From Nonomuraea rhodomycinica (lineage in GTDB: Bacteria; Actinomycetota; Actinomycetes; Streptosporangiales; Streptosporangiaceae): 64,000 nt of DNA. Below, piece after piece: positions 24,045 to 32,745 of the stretch. The first letter of the stretch is position 1. Every line of letters begins with the position of its first letter. The notes below the pieces were generated by a model. That model searched no databases. It was not told the origin of the DNA and saw nothing but the letters and a program-made list of their open reading frames with translations. The position numbers were made by a program, and so were the translations under genes. Where the stretch lies: NCBI RefSeq assembly GCF_013363995.1, contig NZ_JABWGO010000003.1, positions 372,001 through 436,000 of the forward strand. Direction: 5' to 3'.

Positions 24045-24451
24045 GCCGCCTCCGCGAGCTCGACCAGGGCGGCCACCGCGTCGGGCAGGTCGGCGGCGAC
24101 GGCCGGGCCGATCTCCCCGGCTCCGGGGCCGGTCACCTCCAGGCGGTGGGTCACCCGGGTGCCCCCGGCGAACGGCTCCAGCGTGTGCGTGAAGCGCAGG
24201 ACCACCTCGCCGAACAGGGTCTCGTCGGCGAACGTGTCGTTCTCGTCGGCCCGAATGATGCGGGCGCGGACCTCGTCCTGGCCCTGGGGCGTCATGACGA
24301 TCTCGGACCCGGCGGCGAAGGGGCCGTGCAGCTCGGCCCGCTCCAGGCCGGTGTCCCAGCGCACCCAGCCGGGCACGTCGGCGTACAGCGCCCACACCGC
24401 CTCGGCGGGGGCGGTCGTCTCGGCGCTGTGCTCGAAGCTCCACAGGAACAT
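24041..24451 (-). CDS. SRPBCC (START/polyketide-cyclase fold) protein
   Basis: A 136-residue lipid/ligand-binding fold: SAETTAPAEAVWALYADVPGWVRWDTGLERAEL is the standard first helix-strand unit, with HTLEPFAGGTRVTHRLEV near the end. No catalytic residue is obvious. It leads the MarR-glycosylase operon and starts 15 bp after a long palindrome. It may bind the ligand that also controls MarR (inference). Confidence 0.87.
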   Translation of the reverse strand: MFLWSFEHSAETTAPAEAVWALYADVPGWVRWDTGLERAELHGPFAAGSEIVMTPQGQDEVRARIIRADENDTFADETLFGEVVLRFTHTLEPFAGGTRVTHRLEVTGPGAGEIGPAVAADLPDAVAALVELAEAA

Positions 24452-24465
24452 GGACGCACTCCTTT

Positions 24466-24496
24466 AGTCCGCGCGTAGATTGTCTACGCGCAGACT
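24466..24496. promoter_or_regulatory. 31-bp palindromic MarR operator
   Basis: Nested arms: AGTC/GACT outside and GCGCGTAGA/TCTACGCGC inside, around TTG, with single mismatches between the blocks. It lies immediately upstream of the SRPBCC start and also between that operon and the next TetR gene. Confidence 0.8.
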
Positions 24497-24510
24497 ATAC
24501 ACGGAGGGCG

Positions 24511-25110
24511 TCAGGGGCGGAACGCCCGGAGCGTGACGTCCACGAGCGCGTCGGCGTACTCGGGCGTCAGGGGGCCCGAGCGGTGCAGCCAGCGCCGGTG
24601 GAGCGGGGAGTAGAGCACGTCGAGCACCAGGTCGAGATCGGCGTCGGCGGCGAGCTGGCCGGCCTCCTGGGCGGCGCGCAGCCGCGCCTTCTTGGCCTCG
24701 TCGAGGGGGCCGGCCAGCCTCTCGCGGTACTGGGCGGCCAGCTCGGGATCGTTGATGATCTCGGAGGTGAGCGCCCGGATCGGCGCCTCGAAGGCCGGGT
24801 CGGCGAACTCGGCCGCCGTCGCCCGCATGACGAGCTTCAGGTCGGCCTCGATGTCGCCCGTGTCGGGCAGGGCGAGCTCCTCGCCCTGCGGATCCTGGCT
24901 GAGCGCGAGGATCGACTCGAAGACGACCGCGCCCTTGGACGGCCACCAGCGGTAGATCGTCTGCTTGCCCACGCCGGCGCGCGCGGCGATGGCCTCGATC
25001 GAGACCTTCCCGTAGCCCACCTCGCCGATCAGCGCGCGGGCCGCCTCCAGGATGGCGTGCCGCGACCGCTCGCTGCGCCGCGCGGGGTCGGGCTTCCTGA
25101 GCTCGGACAT
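24511..25110 (-). CDS. TetR family regulator
   Basis: A 199-residue repressor with HTH residues 15-60 (VSIEAIAARAGVGKQTIYRWWPSKGAV) and the C-terminal LTSEIINDPELAAQYRERLAGP block typical of a large actinobacterial TetR subfamily. It diverges from the SDR gene over two GAGACG palindromes and is the likely repressor of both. Confidence 0.9.
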   Translation of the reverse strand: MSELRKPDPARRSERSRHAILEAARALIGEVGYGKVSIEAIAARAGVGKQTIYRWWPSKGAVVFESILALSQDPQGEELALPDTGDIEADLKLVMRATAAEFADPAFEAPIRALTSEIINDPELAAQYRERLAGPLDEAKKARLRAAQEAGQLAADADLDLVLDVLYSPLHRRWLHRSGPLTPEYADALVDVTLRAFRP

Positions 25111-25137
25111 GCCGGGGAGGATACCACGGAACGAGAC

Positions 25138-25203
25138 GAGACGGTTCGTCTTGACGAGCGGCCGCCGGTCGTGCAGACTCTCGGCGGCGAGACGAACCGT
25201 CTC
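25138..25203. promoter_or_regulatory. double GAGACG operator
   Basis: GAGACG-AAC-CGTCTC (25189-25203, perfect) and GAGACG-GTT-CGTCTT (25138-25152, one mismatch), 51 bp centre to centre, between the divergent TetR and SDR genes. Confidence 0.78.
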
Positions 25204-25240
25204 GCCTCGTCAAGCGAAGAAGAACAAGGAGGTGAGGCCC

Positions 25241-26062
25241 GTGACGACCGGGAAGGTGTGGTTCATCACCGGCGCATCCCGTGGCCTGGGCCGGGCGTTC
25301 ACCGAGGCGGCGCTGGAGGCCGGGGACAGCGTCGTGGCCGCCGCGCGCCACGTGGAGCCGCTGGCGGAGCTCGCCGAGCGGCACCCGGGCCGGCTGCTGC
25401 CGCTGCCGCTGGACGTCTCCGACCGGGCGGCCGTCCACGAGGCGGTGGAACGGGCGGTGGCCGCCTTCGGCCGCCTCGACGTCGTGGTCAACAACGCCGG
25501 CGGGCTCCTGTACGGCATGGTCGAGGAGGCCACCGAGGAGCAGGTCCGGGCGCACCTCGACGTCAACTTCTTCGGCGCGCTCTGGGTGAGCCAGGCCGTG
25601 ATCCCGCACCTGCGCGAGCAGGGCGCGGGCCGCATCCTGCAGGTCACCTCGATGGGCACGAGCGGGGGCATGGCCTCGGTTGGCTTCTACGGGGCCGGCA
25701 AGGCGGCGCTCGACTCGCTCAGCGAGGCCCTGGCGATGGAGCTGGAGCCGTTCGGCGTCAAGGTGACGATCGTGCAGATGGGCGGGTACGACACGGGTCT
25801 GTTCACGGCCGGCACCACGGCCACCGAGCCGCTGCCCGCCTACGAGCCGCTGCGCGCGAAGCTGGCCGAGATGTGGGGCGACGACGCCGGGCCCGCCGCG
25901 AGCACGGCGGCGCCGGTCATCCTGGAGCTGGCGTCGCTGCCGGAGCCGCCCCGGCGGCTGATCGTCGGCGGCGCGTCGTACGACATGGTCCAGCAGCTGG
26001 ACCGCGCCCGGACGGAGCTCTACCAGGCGTGGGAGCACCTCAGCCGGCAGGCCCCGGGCTGA
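25241..26062 (+). CDS. short-chain dehydrogenase/reductase
   Basis: A 273-residue classical SDR: cofactor motif TGASRGLG (residues 11-18), NNAGG near 85, catalytic Ser in VTSMGTS (about 140) and YxxxK in GFYGAGKAAL (about 152-156). AAGGAGGTGAGG precedes GTG 25241. It resembles oxidoreductases that act on small carbonyls; the substrate is unknown. Controlled by the divergent TetR. Confidence 0.92.
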   Translation: MTTGKVWFITGASRGLGRAFTEAALEAGDSVVAAARHVEPLAELAERHPGRLLPLPLDVSDRAAVHEAVERAVAAFGRLDVVVNNAGGLLYGMVEEATEEQVRAHLDVNFFGALWVSQAVIPHLREQGAGRILQVTSMGTSGGMASVGFYGAGKAALDSLSEALAMELEPFGVKVTIVQMGGYDTGLFTAGTTATEPLPAYEPLRAKLAEMWGDDAGPAASTAAPVILELASLPEPPRRLIVGGASYDMVQQLDRARTELYQAWEHLSRQAPG

Positions 26063-26094
26063 CCGGGCGGCCTGGCGGGCCCCGGGCGGCCGAG

Positions 26095-26124
26095 TTGATC
26101 ATCTTCGGGGCGGCTCGCTAGGGT
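26095..26124 (+). promoter_or_regulatory. promoter of the large membrane-protein gene
   Basis: TTGATC (26095-26100) and TAGGGT (26119-26124) are separated by 18 bp, about 95 bp upstream of the GTG start. Confidence 0.5.
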
Positions 26125-26218
26125 GGGCTCCTTCACGCGCCCCTTCGCGGCGCGCTCCCGGCACCCCCGTCCGGTCCGTCAGCTCGGCCCGGCAGGGCCG
26201 GTCCCCGAGGAAGCCACC

Positions 26219-28480
26219 GTGCGCCGCTACCGTTTCGGCAGGATCGCCGCGCCGCTCGCGGGCCTCTACGTGGTCGCGGTCGTCGCGTCCGGCGCCGTCG
26301 CGCTGGTCACCGGCGACCCCTCGCTCCTGCGCCGCCTCGCCGTGGGGACCTGGGGCTCCGACTTGATCCCGTCCGTCTGGTGGGTGGAGCTCGTCGTGGT
26401 CGCGGCCGGTCTCGTGCGGGGCTGGGCGCTGTGGCAGGTGCTGCGCGGGCGGCGGGCCGGGGAGCCCGGCCGCCGGGGAGGGGCGGCCGGGTGGCTGCGC
26501 GCCGCCCTGTACGCCTCCGCCGGCCTCATGCTGCTCGACCGGCTGCCGATACCGGGCCTGTGGTGGCCGGAGCGGCTCGGCGTGCTGCTCCAGGGGGCCG
26601 TCGTCTGGCTGTGGTTCCGCGTGCTGAAGGGGGTGATCCCCCCAGGCCGGCGGATCCTCGCGCTGGTGGCGGGCATGCTGTCCGTGGTGCTGGGCGCCGC
26701 CGGCGCCGTCGTCGCGGAGCTGGACCTCGCGGCGCCCGCTCCGCTCATGGCCGTCGTCGTGAACCGCGAACCGTTCCGGCTGGTGTGGCTGGCCGTGATC
26801 CTCGCCGCCCAGGCCCGGGACCCGCGGTGGAGCCGGGCCACCGTGGGGATCGGGGTCTTCGCGGCAGTGGCCGGCCACCTCCTGCCCACGAGGTTCCTCT
26901 TCGCCTCGTTCGGCCTCGGCGTGGACCCCGCCATGCTCGTCGTCATGGTCGTGGGCGTGCTGGGCCTGTCCGGCGTGGTGTGGGAGGCGCGCTCCGCGCA
27001 CGAGCTGGGCGGACCGCCCCCGGAGCCCTCCTCGAAGCCGTCGCCGGCACGGGAACGGGTGCCGGCGCGGCCCTGGCCCCTGGCGGCCGTGGCGGTGCTC
27101 CTCCCGCTGGTCCCGGCCGCCGTCGACCTCGCCCGGGGCAGCCTGACGGCCGTCGGCCGGGGCGGAGCCGTCGAGGGGTTCGTCCGCGCGCACGCGAGCG
27201 TCACGGCGTCCGCGGCCTGGGGCGCGCTGGACGTCCTCGTCGGCGTCGGGGCCCCTGCCGTGCTGGTGCTCGTCGCGGTCCTGCGCGGGAGGCGCGGTCC
27301 GCTGCGCGCCACCATATGGACCCTGGTGGCCGTCGCCGTGCTCTGCGCGCTCTCCGCCGTCGTCCCCGAGGCGGCCCCGGCCGAGGGCGAGCCCGCGGGG
27401 ATCTCGCCGCTGTGGTTCGGCCTGGCGCTCGCCGCGTCCGCCCTCGTGCTCGCGGCGCTGTACGCCACCGCGCCGAACGCCACCGCGCTGTACGGCACAG
27501 CGCCGAACGCCACCGCGCCGAACGGCACCGCCCCGGTGCGACGCTCACGCCGCCGCGTCCTCCTGGCGGCGCTCGCCGCCGCCGTGACGCTGGTCCTGGT
27601 ACCGGCGGCCGACCAGCAGCGTGGCACCTTCACGACCGCCGGCGACTGCGCGTCCCCGAACTGGTGGGAGCAGGACCGCGAGAAGGAGCTCCCGCCGCGG
27701 ACGGGAGCGCGCGCGTTCGTGTGCCGGGCACGCGCGGGCAGCACGCTCGCCTACCGTGACACGGCGTCCGACCAGGTGCTGCTGGCGCACGGACGCCGCC
27801 TGTGCGGCGTCTACACCCGCCGTGACCCGGCCGAGCTGGACCGGCTGCGGACCCACGAGAAGCTGGGCCCGGACGACCTGGAGTCCGTGCTGAAGGACAT
27901 CTGCCCGGCGGCCGCCGCCGCGTGGGCGGACGAGGAGGCCGCCGACGAGCGCGCGTTCGCGGAGTTCAAGGCGGAGGAGCGGCGCAAGTGCGCCGCGACC
28001 CCGCGCCACCGGCCGCTGATCAAGCCCTTCAGGGCCGTCGTGCTCGAGGAGCCGCGGTGGACCGAGGTGGGTCTGGAGATGATCGACGAGCTCAGCGGCG
28101 AGGAGAACGGCACCGAGACCAGGCGCGGCAGGGTCTCCAGCTCCCCCGGCTACCTGTCGCTCTACCTGAGCCCCGAGTTCCACGTCTGCGTCACCCTGGA
28201 GACGTACGCGCGGCGCCCGCCGGTGGAGACCGAGGGCTGGGAGGAGGTCGTCGAGGTCGGCTACCTCAACGCCTCCGGAGAGATGACGCTGATGGACGGG
28301 CTTTCCGGCATCGTCCTGCCCGACCTGTCGCTGGGCGGCCGCCAGGGGCACTACCGCGTCCGCGTCCACTTCGCGTGGTTCCCGTGGAAGGGCGAGCGGC
28401 TCGGCACCCAGCGCCTGCTGGTCATGGCGTACCCGGCACCGGGGGACAAGGTCGTGACCTATCGCGGGCGGCGGCGGTGA
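26219..28480 (+). CDS. large polytopic membrane protein of unknown function
   Basis: 753 residues; no family recognised. Residues 1-420 hold about ten hydrophobic segments in two groups, interrupted near 265-280 by a Pro/Ser-rich loop (GGPPPEPSSKPSP). After an N-A-T-A repeat at 415-440 and one more hydrophobic segment (about 447-462), the remaining 290 residues are soluble and charged, with paired cysteines (GDCAS, AFVCRAR, RRLCGVY, DICPAA). GTG 26219 follows GAGGAAG. The last 59 bp overlap the convergent EamA gene. A sensor or transport role is a guess. Confidence 0.6.
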   Translation: MRRYRFGRIAAPLAGLYVVAVVASGAVALVTGDPSLLRRLAVGTWGSDLIPSVWWVELVVVAAGLVRGWALWQVLRGRRAGEPGRRGGAAGWLRAALYASAGLMLLDRLPIPGLWWPERLGVLLQGAVVWLWFRVLKGVIPPGRRILALVAGMLSVVLGAAGAVVAELDLAAPAPLMAVVVNREPFRLVWLAVILAAQARDPRWSRATVGIGVFAAVAGHLLPTRFLFASFGLGVDPAMLVVMVVGVLGLSGVVWEARSAHELGGPPPEPSSKPSPARERVPARPWPLAAVAVLLPLVPAAVDLARGSLTAVGRGGAVEGFVRAHASVTASAAWGALDVLVGVGAPAVLVLVAVLRGRRGPLRATIWTLVAVAVLCALSAVVPEAAPAEGEPAGISPLWFGLALAASALVLAALYATAPNATALYGTAPNATAPNGTAPVRRSRRRVLLAALAAAVTLVLVPAADQQRGTFTTAGDCASPNWWEQDREKELPPRTGARAFVCRARAGSTLAYRDTASDQVLLAHGRRLCGVYTRRDPAELDRLRTHEKLGPDDLESVLKDICPAAAAAWADEEAADERAFAEFKAEERRKCAATPRHRPLIKPFRAVVLEEPRWTEVGLEMIDELSGEENGTETRRGRVSSSPGYLSLYLSPEFHVCVTLETYARRPPVETEGWEEVVEVGYLNASGEMTLMDGLSGIVLPDLSLGGRQGHYRVRVHFAWFPWKGERLGTQRLLVMAYPAPGDKVVTYRGRRR

Positions 28481-29348
28481 CCGGCGGCTTCGCCCGGCGC
28501 GTGGACAGCCACGAGCCGAGCAGGATCAGCGGCAGGCCCACCGCCATGCCGGCGCCCGGCCGCTCGCCGAGCAGCGCCGTGCCCAGGATCACCGCCACGA
28601 CCGGGTTGACGTACGTGATCACCAGCGCGCGGCCCGCGCCCGCCTCGGCGACCAGCATCCCGTAGCAGACCATGGCCGCCGCCGTGCACAGCACGCCGAG
28701 CAGCACCACCGCCGTGATCACCCCGGCCGAGGGCATCGCCCGCGGCGCGTCCAGGGCGGCCACCGGGGCGAGCAGCGCCGACGACAGCACCAGGACGGCG
28801 GCCATCGACACGCGCGGGTCCAGGTCGGCCAGCCGCCGCTTGAGGATCATCGGTCCGACCGCGTAGCAGAACGCCGCCCCGAGGATCGCCGCCGCGCCGA
28901 GCAGCTCGTCCGGACGTCCGCTGACGTCCACCCCCACCAGCGCCGCCACCCCGGCCAGGCCCGCGAACAGGCCGGCCAGGCGCCGCCCCGTCACGCGCTC
29001 GGCCGCGTCGAAGCGCGGGGCGAGCACCGCCACGAACAGCGGCGCCGCCGCGATCAGCGTCGCGGCCAGGGAGGACGACACGTGCTGCTCGCCCACCGCG
29101 ATCAGCGGGAACGGCAGGACGACCTCGGCCACCGCGAACGCGGCCAGCCAGCGCAGCCGCCCGCGGAACGCCGCCCGCACGGCCCCCCGGGGCACCAGCA
29201 CGAGAAGCGTGACCGCTCCCAGCACCACCCGCGCCCACGCGAGGAAGCCCGGCGAGAGCCCGCCGTCCACCCCGATCTTCAACAGCAGATACGGCAGGCC
29301 CCACAGCAGGGACACGGCTCCGAAGGCCACCCACGCACGCGCGTTCAC
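28422..29348 (-). CDS. EamA/DMT superfamily transporter
   Basis: A 308-residue ten-helix drug/metabolite transporter built from two EamA repeats (WVAFGAVSLLWGLPYLLLKIG; LLGAAAILGAAFCYAVGPMIL). GTG 29348 is preceded by a GAGGTGG. It diverges from a MocR regulator, a common pairing in which MocR controls an exporter or uptake protein for an amine or vitamin B6-like compound. The C-terminal 20 residues (AARDRSRPCPP...) overlap the convergent gene. Confidence 0.87.
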   Translation of the reverse strand: MNARAWVAFGAVSLLWGLPYLLLKIGVDGGLSPGFLAWARVVLGAVTLLVLVPRGAVRAAFRGRLRWLAAFAVAEVVLPFPLIAVGEQHVSSSLAATLIAAAPLFVAVLAPRFDAAERVTGRRLAGLFAGLAGVAALVGVDVSGRPDELLGAAAILGAAFCYAVGPMILKRRLADLDPRVSMAAVLVLSSALLAPVAALDAPRAMPSAGVITAVVLLGVLCTAAAMVCYGMLVAEAGAGRALVITYVNPVVAVILGTALLGERPGAGMAVGLPLILLGSWLSTRRAKPPVTAAARDRSRPCPPVPGTP

Positions 29349-29497
29349 GCGCCACCACCTCACGTCACGTCGTCCACCTGAGCCGCGGACCCCGCCGGAC
29401 CGCCCGCGATCCGCCGTCTCCGTCCGTCCCGGCCAGCCGTCTGTCCCGGCCAGCCGACCGTAAGCCGCCAACCGGTACGCGGATAAGCTCCAGTTCT

Positions 29498-30916
29498 GTG
29501 CCGATCGAGTGGACCGGTTCGATCCCGGACCTGCTGCTGCGCCTTGACCGCGACCGCCCCGAGCCGCTGCGGTCCCAGCTCGAACGGGAGCTGCGCGAGG
29601 CCATCCGCGCCGGCCGCCTGGCGGCGGGGGAGCGGCTGCCCTCCTCCCGCGCCCTGGCCCAGGGGCTCGGCGTCTCGCGCGGACTGGTCGTGGACTGCTT
29701 CGCCCAGCTCCAGGCCGAGGGATACCTGGTCACCCGCCTCGGCTCGGCGACGCGGGTGGCCCCCTGCGCCCCGGTGCCGCCCTCGCCGCCGGCGCCGGCC
29801 GCCGCCGAGCCGCCCCGGCTCGCCGCCGACTTCCGCCCCGGCGTGCCGGACCTCGCGGGCTTCCCGCGGCACGACTGGCTGTGGGCGCTGCGCGAGGCGT
29901 CGCGCCGCCTGCCGGACGCGCGGCTCGGCTACGCGGACCCGTACGGCGACGCCGACCTGCGCGCGGTGCTGTCGGCGTACCTGGGACGGGTGCGCGGCGC
30001 GGTCGCCGAGCCGGACCGGCTGGTGGTCTGCTCAGGGTTCGCGCAGGGGTACGGGCTGCTCCTGCGCGTCCTGGGGGAGCGCGGGGTGCGGCGCGTCGCC
30101 GTCGAGGACCCGGGCGACTCCGACCAGCGGCTCCTCGCCGCGCGGGCCGGTCTGGAGACGATCGCCGTGCCCGTGGACGAGGACGGCCTGGACGTGGCGG
30201 CCCTCGCCGCCACGGGCGCCCGCGCGGTCGTGCTGACCCCGGCCCACCAGTGCCCGACCGGCGTCGCCCTGGCCCCGTCCCGGCGGCAGGCGCTGGTGGC
30301 GTGGGCCCGGGAGCGCGACGCGACGATCATCGAGGACGACTACGACGCCGAGTTCCGCTACGACCGCGACCCGGTCGGATCCCTGCAGGGGCTGGCCCCG
30401 GGGCACGTGGCCGCGCTCGGCACGGTCAGCAAGGCGCTGGCGCCCGCGCTGCGGCTCGGCTGGATCCTGTGCCCGCCGCACCTGGCCGCCGCGGTGGCCG
30501 CCGAGAAGCACCTCGCCGACCGCGGCTCGCCGGGGCTGGACCAGTTCGCGCTCGCCCTGCTCATGCGGTCCGGCCGCTACGACCGGCACCTGCGCCGCAT
30601 GCGCGCCTCCTACGCCCGCCGCCGCGACGCGCTGGTGACCGCCCTGGCCCGCCACGCGCCCGGCGTCGAGCCGCGCGGGCTCGCCGCCGGATTCCACGCG
30701 GTGGCCCGGCTGCCGGAGGCGGTCACGGAGGAGGAGGTCGTCTCCGCCGCGCGGGAGCGGTCGGTCGGGCTGTACGGGATGAGCGGCTACCGGTCCGGCC
30801 GGGAGCCCGTGGGGCCGCACGGGCGCGCGGAGCTCGTCCTCGGCTTCGGCAACCTGCGCGAGGACGCCATCGCCCGCGGGATCGCGGCGGTCGCCGACCT
30901 CCTCGCCCCCCGCTGA
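29498..30916 (+). CDS. MocR/PdxR-type regulator (GntR HTH fused to aminotransferase)
   Basis: 472 residues. A GntR winged helix at 15-80 (LRSQLERELREAIRAGRLAAGERLPSSR, LGVSRGLVVDCFAQL) is joined by a Pro-rich linker to a class I aminotransferase-fold domain. The PLP lysine lies in GTVSKALAPALRLGW (about residue 312), and EDDYDAEFRYD is the usual Asp/Tyr block. MocR proteins sense PLP-amino acid adducts. It starts 149 bp from the divergent EamA gene, its probable target. Confidence 0.92.
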   Translation: MPIEWTGSIPDLLLRLDRDRPEPLRSQLERELREAIRAGRLAAGERLPSSRALAQGLGVSRGLVVDCFAQLQAEGYLVTRLGSATRVAPCAPVPPSPPAPAAAEPPRLAADFRPGVPDLAGFPRHDWLWALREASRRLPDARLGYADPYGDADLRAVLSAYLGRVRGAVAEPDRLVVCSGFAQGYGLLLRVLGERGVRRVAVEDPGDSDQRLLAARAGLETIAVPVDEDGLDVAALAATGARAVVLTPAHQCPTGVALAPSRRQALVAWARERDATIIEDDYDAEFRYDRDPVGSLQGLAPGHVAALGTVSKALAPALRLGWILCPPHLAAAVAAEKHLADRGSPGLDQFALALLMRSGRYDRHLRRMRASYARRRDALVTALARHAPGVEPRGLAAGFHAVARLPEAVTEEEVVSAARERSVGLYGMSGYRSGREPVGPHGRAELVLGFGNLREDAIARGIAAVADLLAPR

Positions 30917-30941
30917 CACCCGCCCGCCGCGCGGCGGCCCC

Positions 30942-31057
30942 GGAGGCCGGGCGGGGGCGACGACCGCCCCGGAGGTCGGGCGGGGGCGACGACCGCCCCG
31001 GAGGTCGGGCCGGGGCGACGACCGCGCCGGTGGTCAGGCCGGGGCGACGACCCGGCC
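30942..31057. repeat. 29-bp tandem repeat, four copies
   Basis: Units starting GGAGGTCGGG or a variant at 30942, 30971, 31000 and 31029. The last copy encodes the C-terminus and stop of the amidohydrolase; the others fill the gap to the convergent MocR gene. Confidence 0.92.
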
Positions 31058-32248
31058 GTCCTGCACGACGTGCCGCAGGTGCTTCGGCTCGGCGAGGACG
31101 CCGAGGTCGCGCAGCGGGTCGCCGTCGAGCACGAGCAGGTCGGCGCGCGCCCCCACGGACAGCGTGCCGATCTCGCCGGCCATCCCCACCAGCTCCGCGG
31201 CCCCGGTCGTGGCGGCCCGCAGCACGTCGAGGGGCCGCTGCACCTCGCCGCGCAGCCGGAACTCGTGGCTCTGGTGCCGGTGCATGCCGCCCAGCAGGTC
31301 CGTGCCGAACGCCAGCCGCACCCCGGCCCGGTGCGCCCGCTCCAGCGCCCGCAGCCCCGCGTCCAGCACCTCGTCCACCTTGCGCCAGCTTCCCTCCGGC
31401 AGGCCGAACGCCCTGCCCTCCTCCTTGAGCGCCCAGTACGTGACCAGCGTCGGCACGAGGAAGGCTTCGTGCCGCAGGAACAGCTCGACGCTGCTGTCGT
31501 CGATGAGGTTGCCGTGCTCGACCGAGCGGACCCCGGCCTCCAGGGCCCGGTTGACGGCGCGGGCGGTGTAGGCGTGCGCGGCGACGTAGCGGTTGGCGGC
31601 CTCGGCCTCCTCGACGACCGCGCGCAGCTCGTCCATGGAGTACTGCGTGGAGTCGATCCGGTCGGTCGGTGAGGCGACGCCGCCGGAGGCCATGACCTTG
31701 AGGTGGTGGGCGCCCTTGCGCAGCTCGTCGCGGGCGGCGGCGCGGACCGCGTCCACGCCGTCGGCGACGCGGCCGACGCCCGCGCAGCACGGGTGGTCGT
31801 CCGTGGAGCTCTGGCCGCGTCCCCGCAGGTCGCCGTGGCCGCCGGTCTGGCTCAGCGCCCGGCCGCAGAACAGCAGCCGCGGGCCCCGGATCAGCCCTTC
31901 GGCCTGCGCGTCGGCCAGACCGTAGTCGGCGCCGGAGGCGTCGCGGACCGTGGTGAAGCCGCGGTCGAGCATGCCGCCCATGGTGCGGGCGCTGTGCGCG
32001 GCGACGTACGCGGGCGACATCGACGGCAGCGCCCCGAGGTCGGCGGTGGAGGCGGTGACGTGGACGTGCGCGTCGATGAGGCCGGGCACGACCCGGGCGC
32101 CGGCGAGGTCGAGGACCCGGGCGCCGTCCGGCGCGCGCAGCCCGCGCCCGGTCTCGGCGATCCGGCCGTCCTCGCAGCGCAGGTCGCCCTCGGCGTACTC
32201 GCCGGACTCCATGTCGAGGATGAGCGCGTCGCGCAGCAGCAGGCTCAC
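31034..32248 (-). CDS. amidohydrolase (binuclear metal, imidazolonepropionase/prolidase-like)
   Basis: A 404-residue amidohydrolase. Metal site residues are visible: DAHVHV (about residue 63), bridging Lys in HHLKVMASGG, His in VAAHAYTARAV and SVEHGNLID, and Asp in FGTDLLGGMH. The layout matches the Xaa-Pro dipeptidase/imidazolonepropionase-like branch, which hydrolyses cyclic or acylated amino acids. GTG 32248 overlaps the GAF-protein stop (GTGA). Third gene of the RpiR-linked transport operon, so it probably degrades the imported compound. Confidence 0.9.
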   Translation of the reverse strand: MSLLLRDALILDMESGEYAEGDLRCEDGRIAETGRGLRAPDGARVLDLAGARVVPGLIDAHVHVTASTADLGALPSMSPAYVAAHSARTMGGMLDRGFTTVRDASGADYGLADAQAEGLIRGPRLLFCGRALSQTGGHGDLRGRGQSSTDDHPCCAGVGRVADGVDAVRAAARDELRKGAHHLKVMASGGVASPTDRIDSTQYSMDELRAVVEEAEAANRYVAAHAYTARAVNRALEAGVRSVEHGNLIDDSSVELFLRHEAFLVPTLVTYWALKEEGRAFGLPEGSWRKVDEVLDAGLRALERAHRAGVRLAFGTDLLGGMHRHQSHEFRLRGEVQRPLDVLRAATTGAAELVGMAGEIGTLSVGARADLLVLDGDPLRDLGVLAEPKHLRHVVQDGRVVAPA

Positions 32249-32745
32249 GCGGCGCCTCCGTCGGTGCGGGCCGCGCCCGGTGCGGCGGCGGCGGTGGCGG
32301 TGGTGGTGGCGGCGCGCAGCGCGGGGACGGCGAGCGGCGCCAGCGACACGGCCGCCGCGAGCGACTCCTCGTCGTAGCGTCCCTCGGCGTCGAGGATGTT
32401 GAGCACTCCCAGAACCCTTCCCCCGTCGATGACGGGCACGTTGACGACCGAGCCGCAGCCCAGTCCCTCGATCAGTTCGTGGTCGGCGAAGATCTCCCGC
32501 ACGGCGGCCCGGTCGGGGCCGAGGTACGGCTGCCCCGCCTCGACGCACCGGGCCAGCCAGCCGCGGGCGACCTCGACGGTCTTCTCCCCGCCGACCGGGT
32601 ACGCCTCGGGGTGGCTGCTGTGGACCCGGCGCAGCGCGTTGCGCCCGGGGATCCAGGCCAGCACGGTGAACAGCCGCGCCCCCACCGTCCGGCGCACCTC
32701 CTCCTCCAGCGCCTGGAAGCCCCGGAGATCCTGGGAACCGGTCAT
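32245..32745 (-). CDS. GAF domain protein
   Basis: A 166-residue single GAF-like domain (RRTVGARLFTVLAWIPG, SVVNVPVIDGGRVLGVLNILDAEG) with an Ala/Thr-rich tail. Small stand-alone GAF proteins of this kind occur beside amidohydrolases in catabolic operons and may be ligand sensors or auxiliary subunits; the function is not established. Start and stop overlap its neighbours by 4 bp on both sides (ATGA, GTGA). Confidence 0.85.
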   Translation of the reverse strand: MTGSQDLRGFQALEEEVRRTVGARLFTVLAWIPGRNALRRVHSSHPEAYPVGGEKTVEVARGWLARCVEAGQPYLGPDRAAVREIFADHELIEGLGCGSVVNVPVIDGGRVLGVLNILDAEGRYDEESLAAAVSLAPLAVPALRAATTTATAAAAPGAARTDGGAA

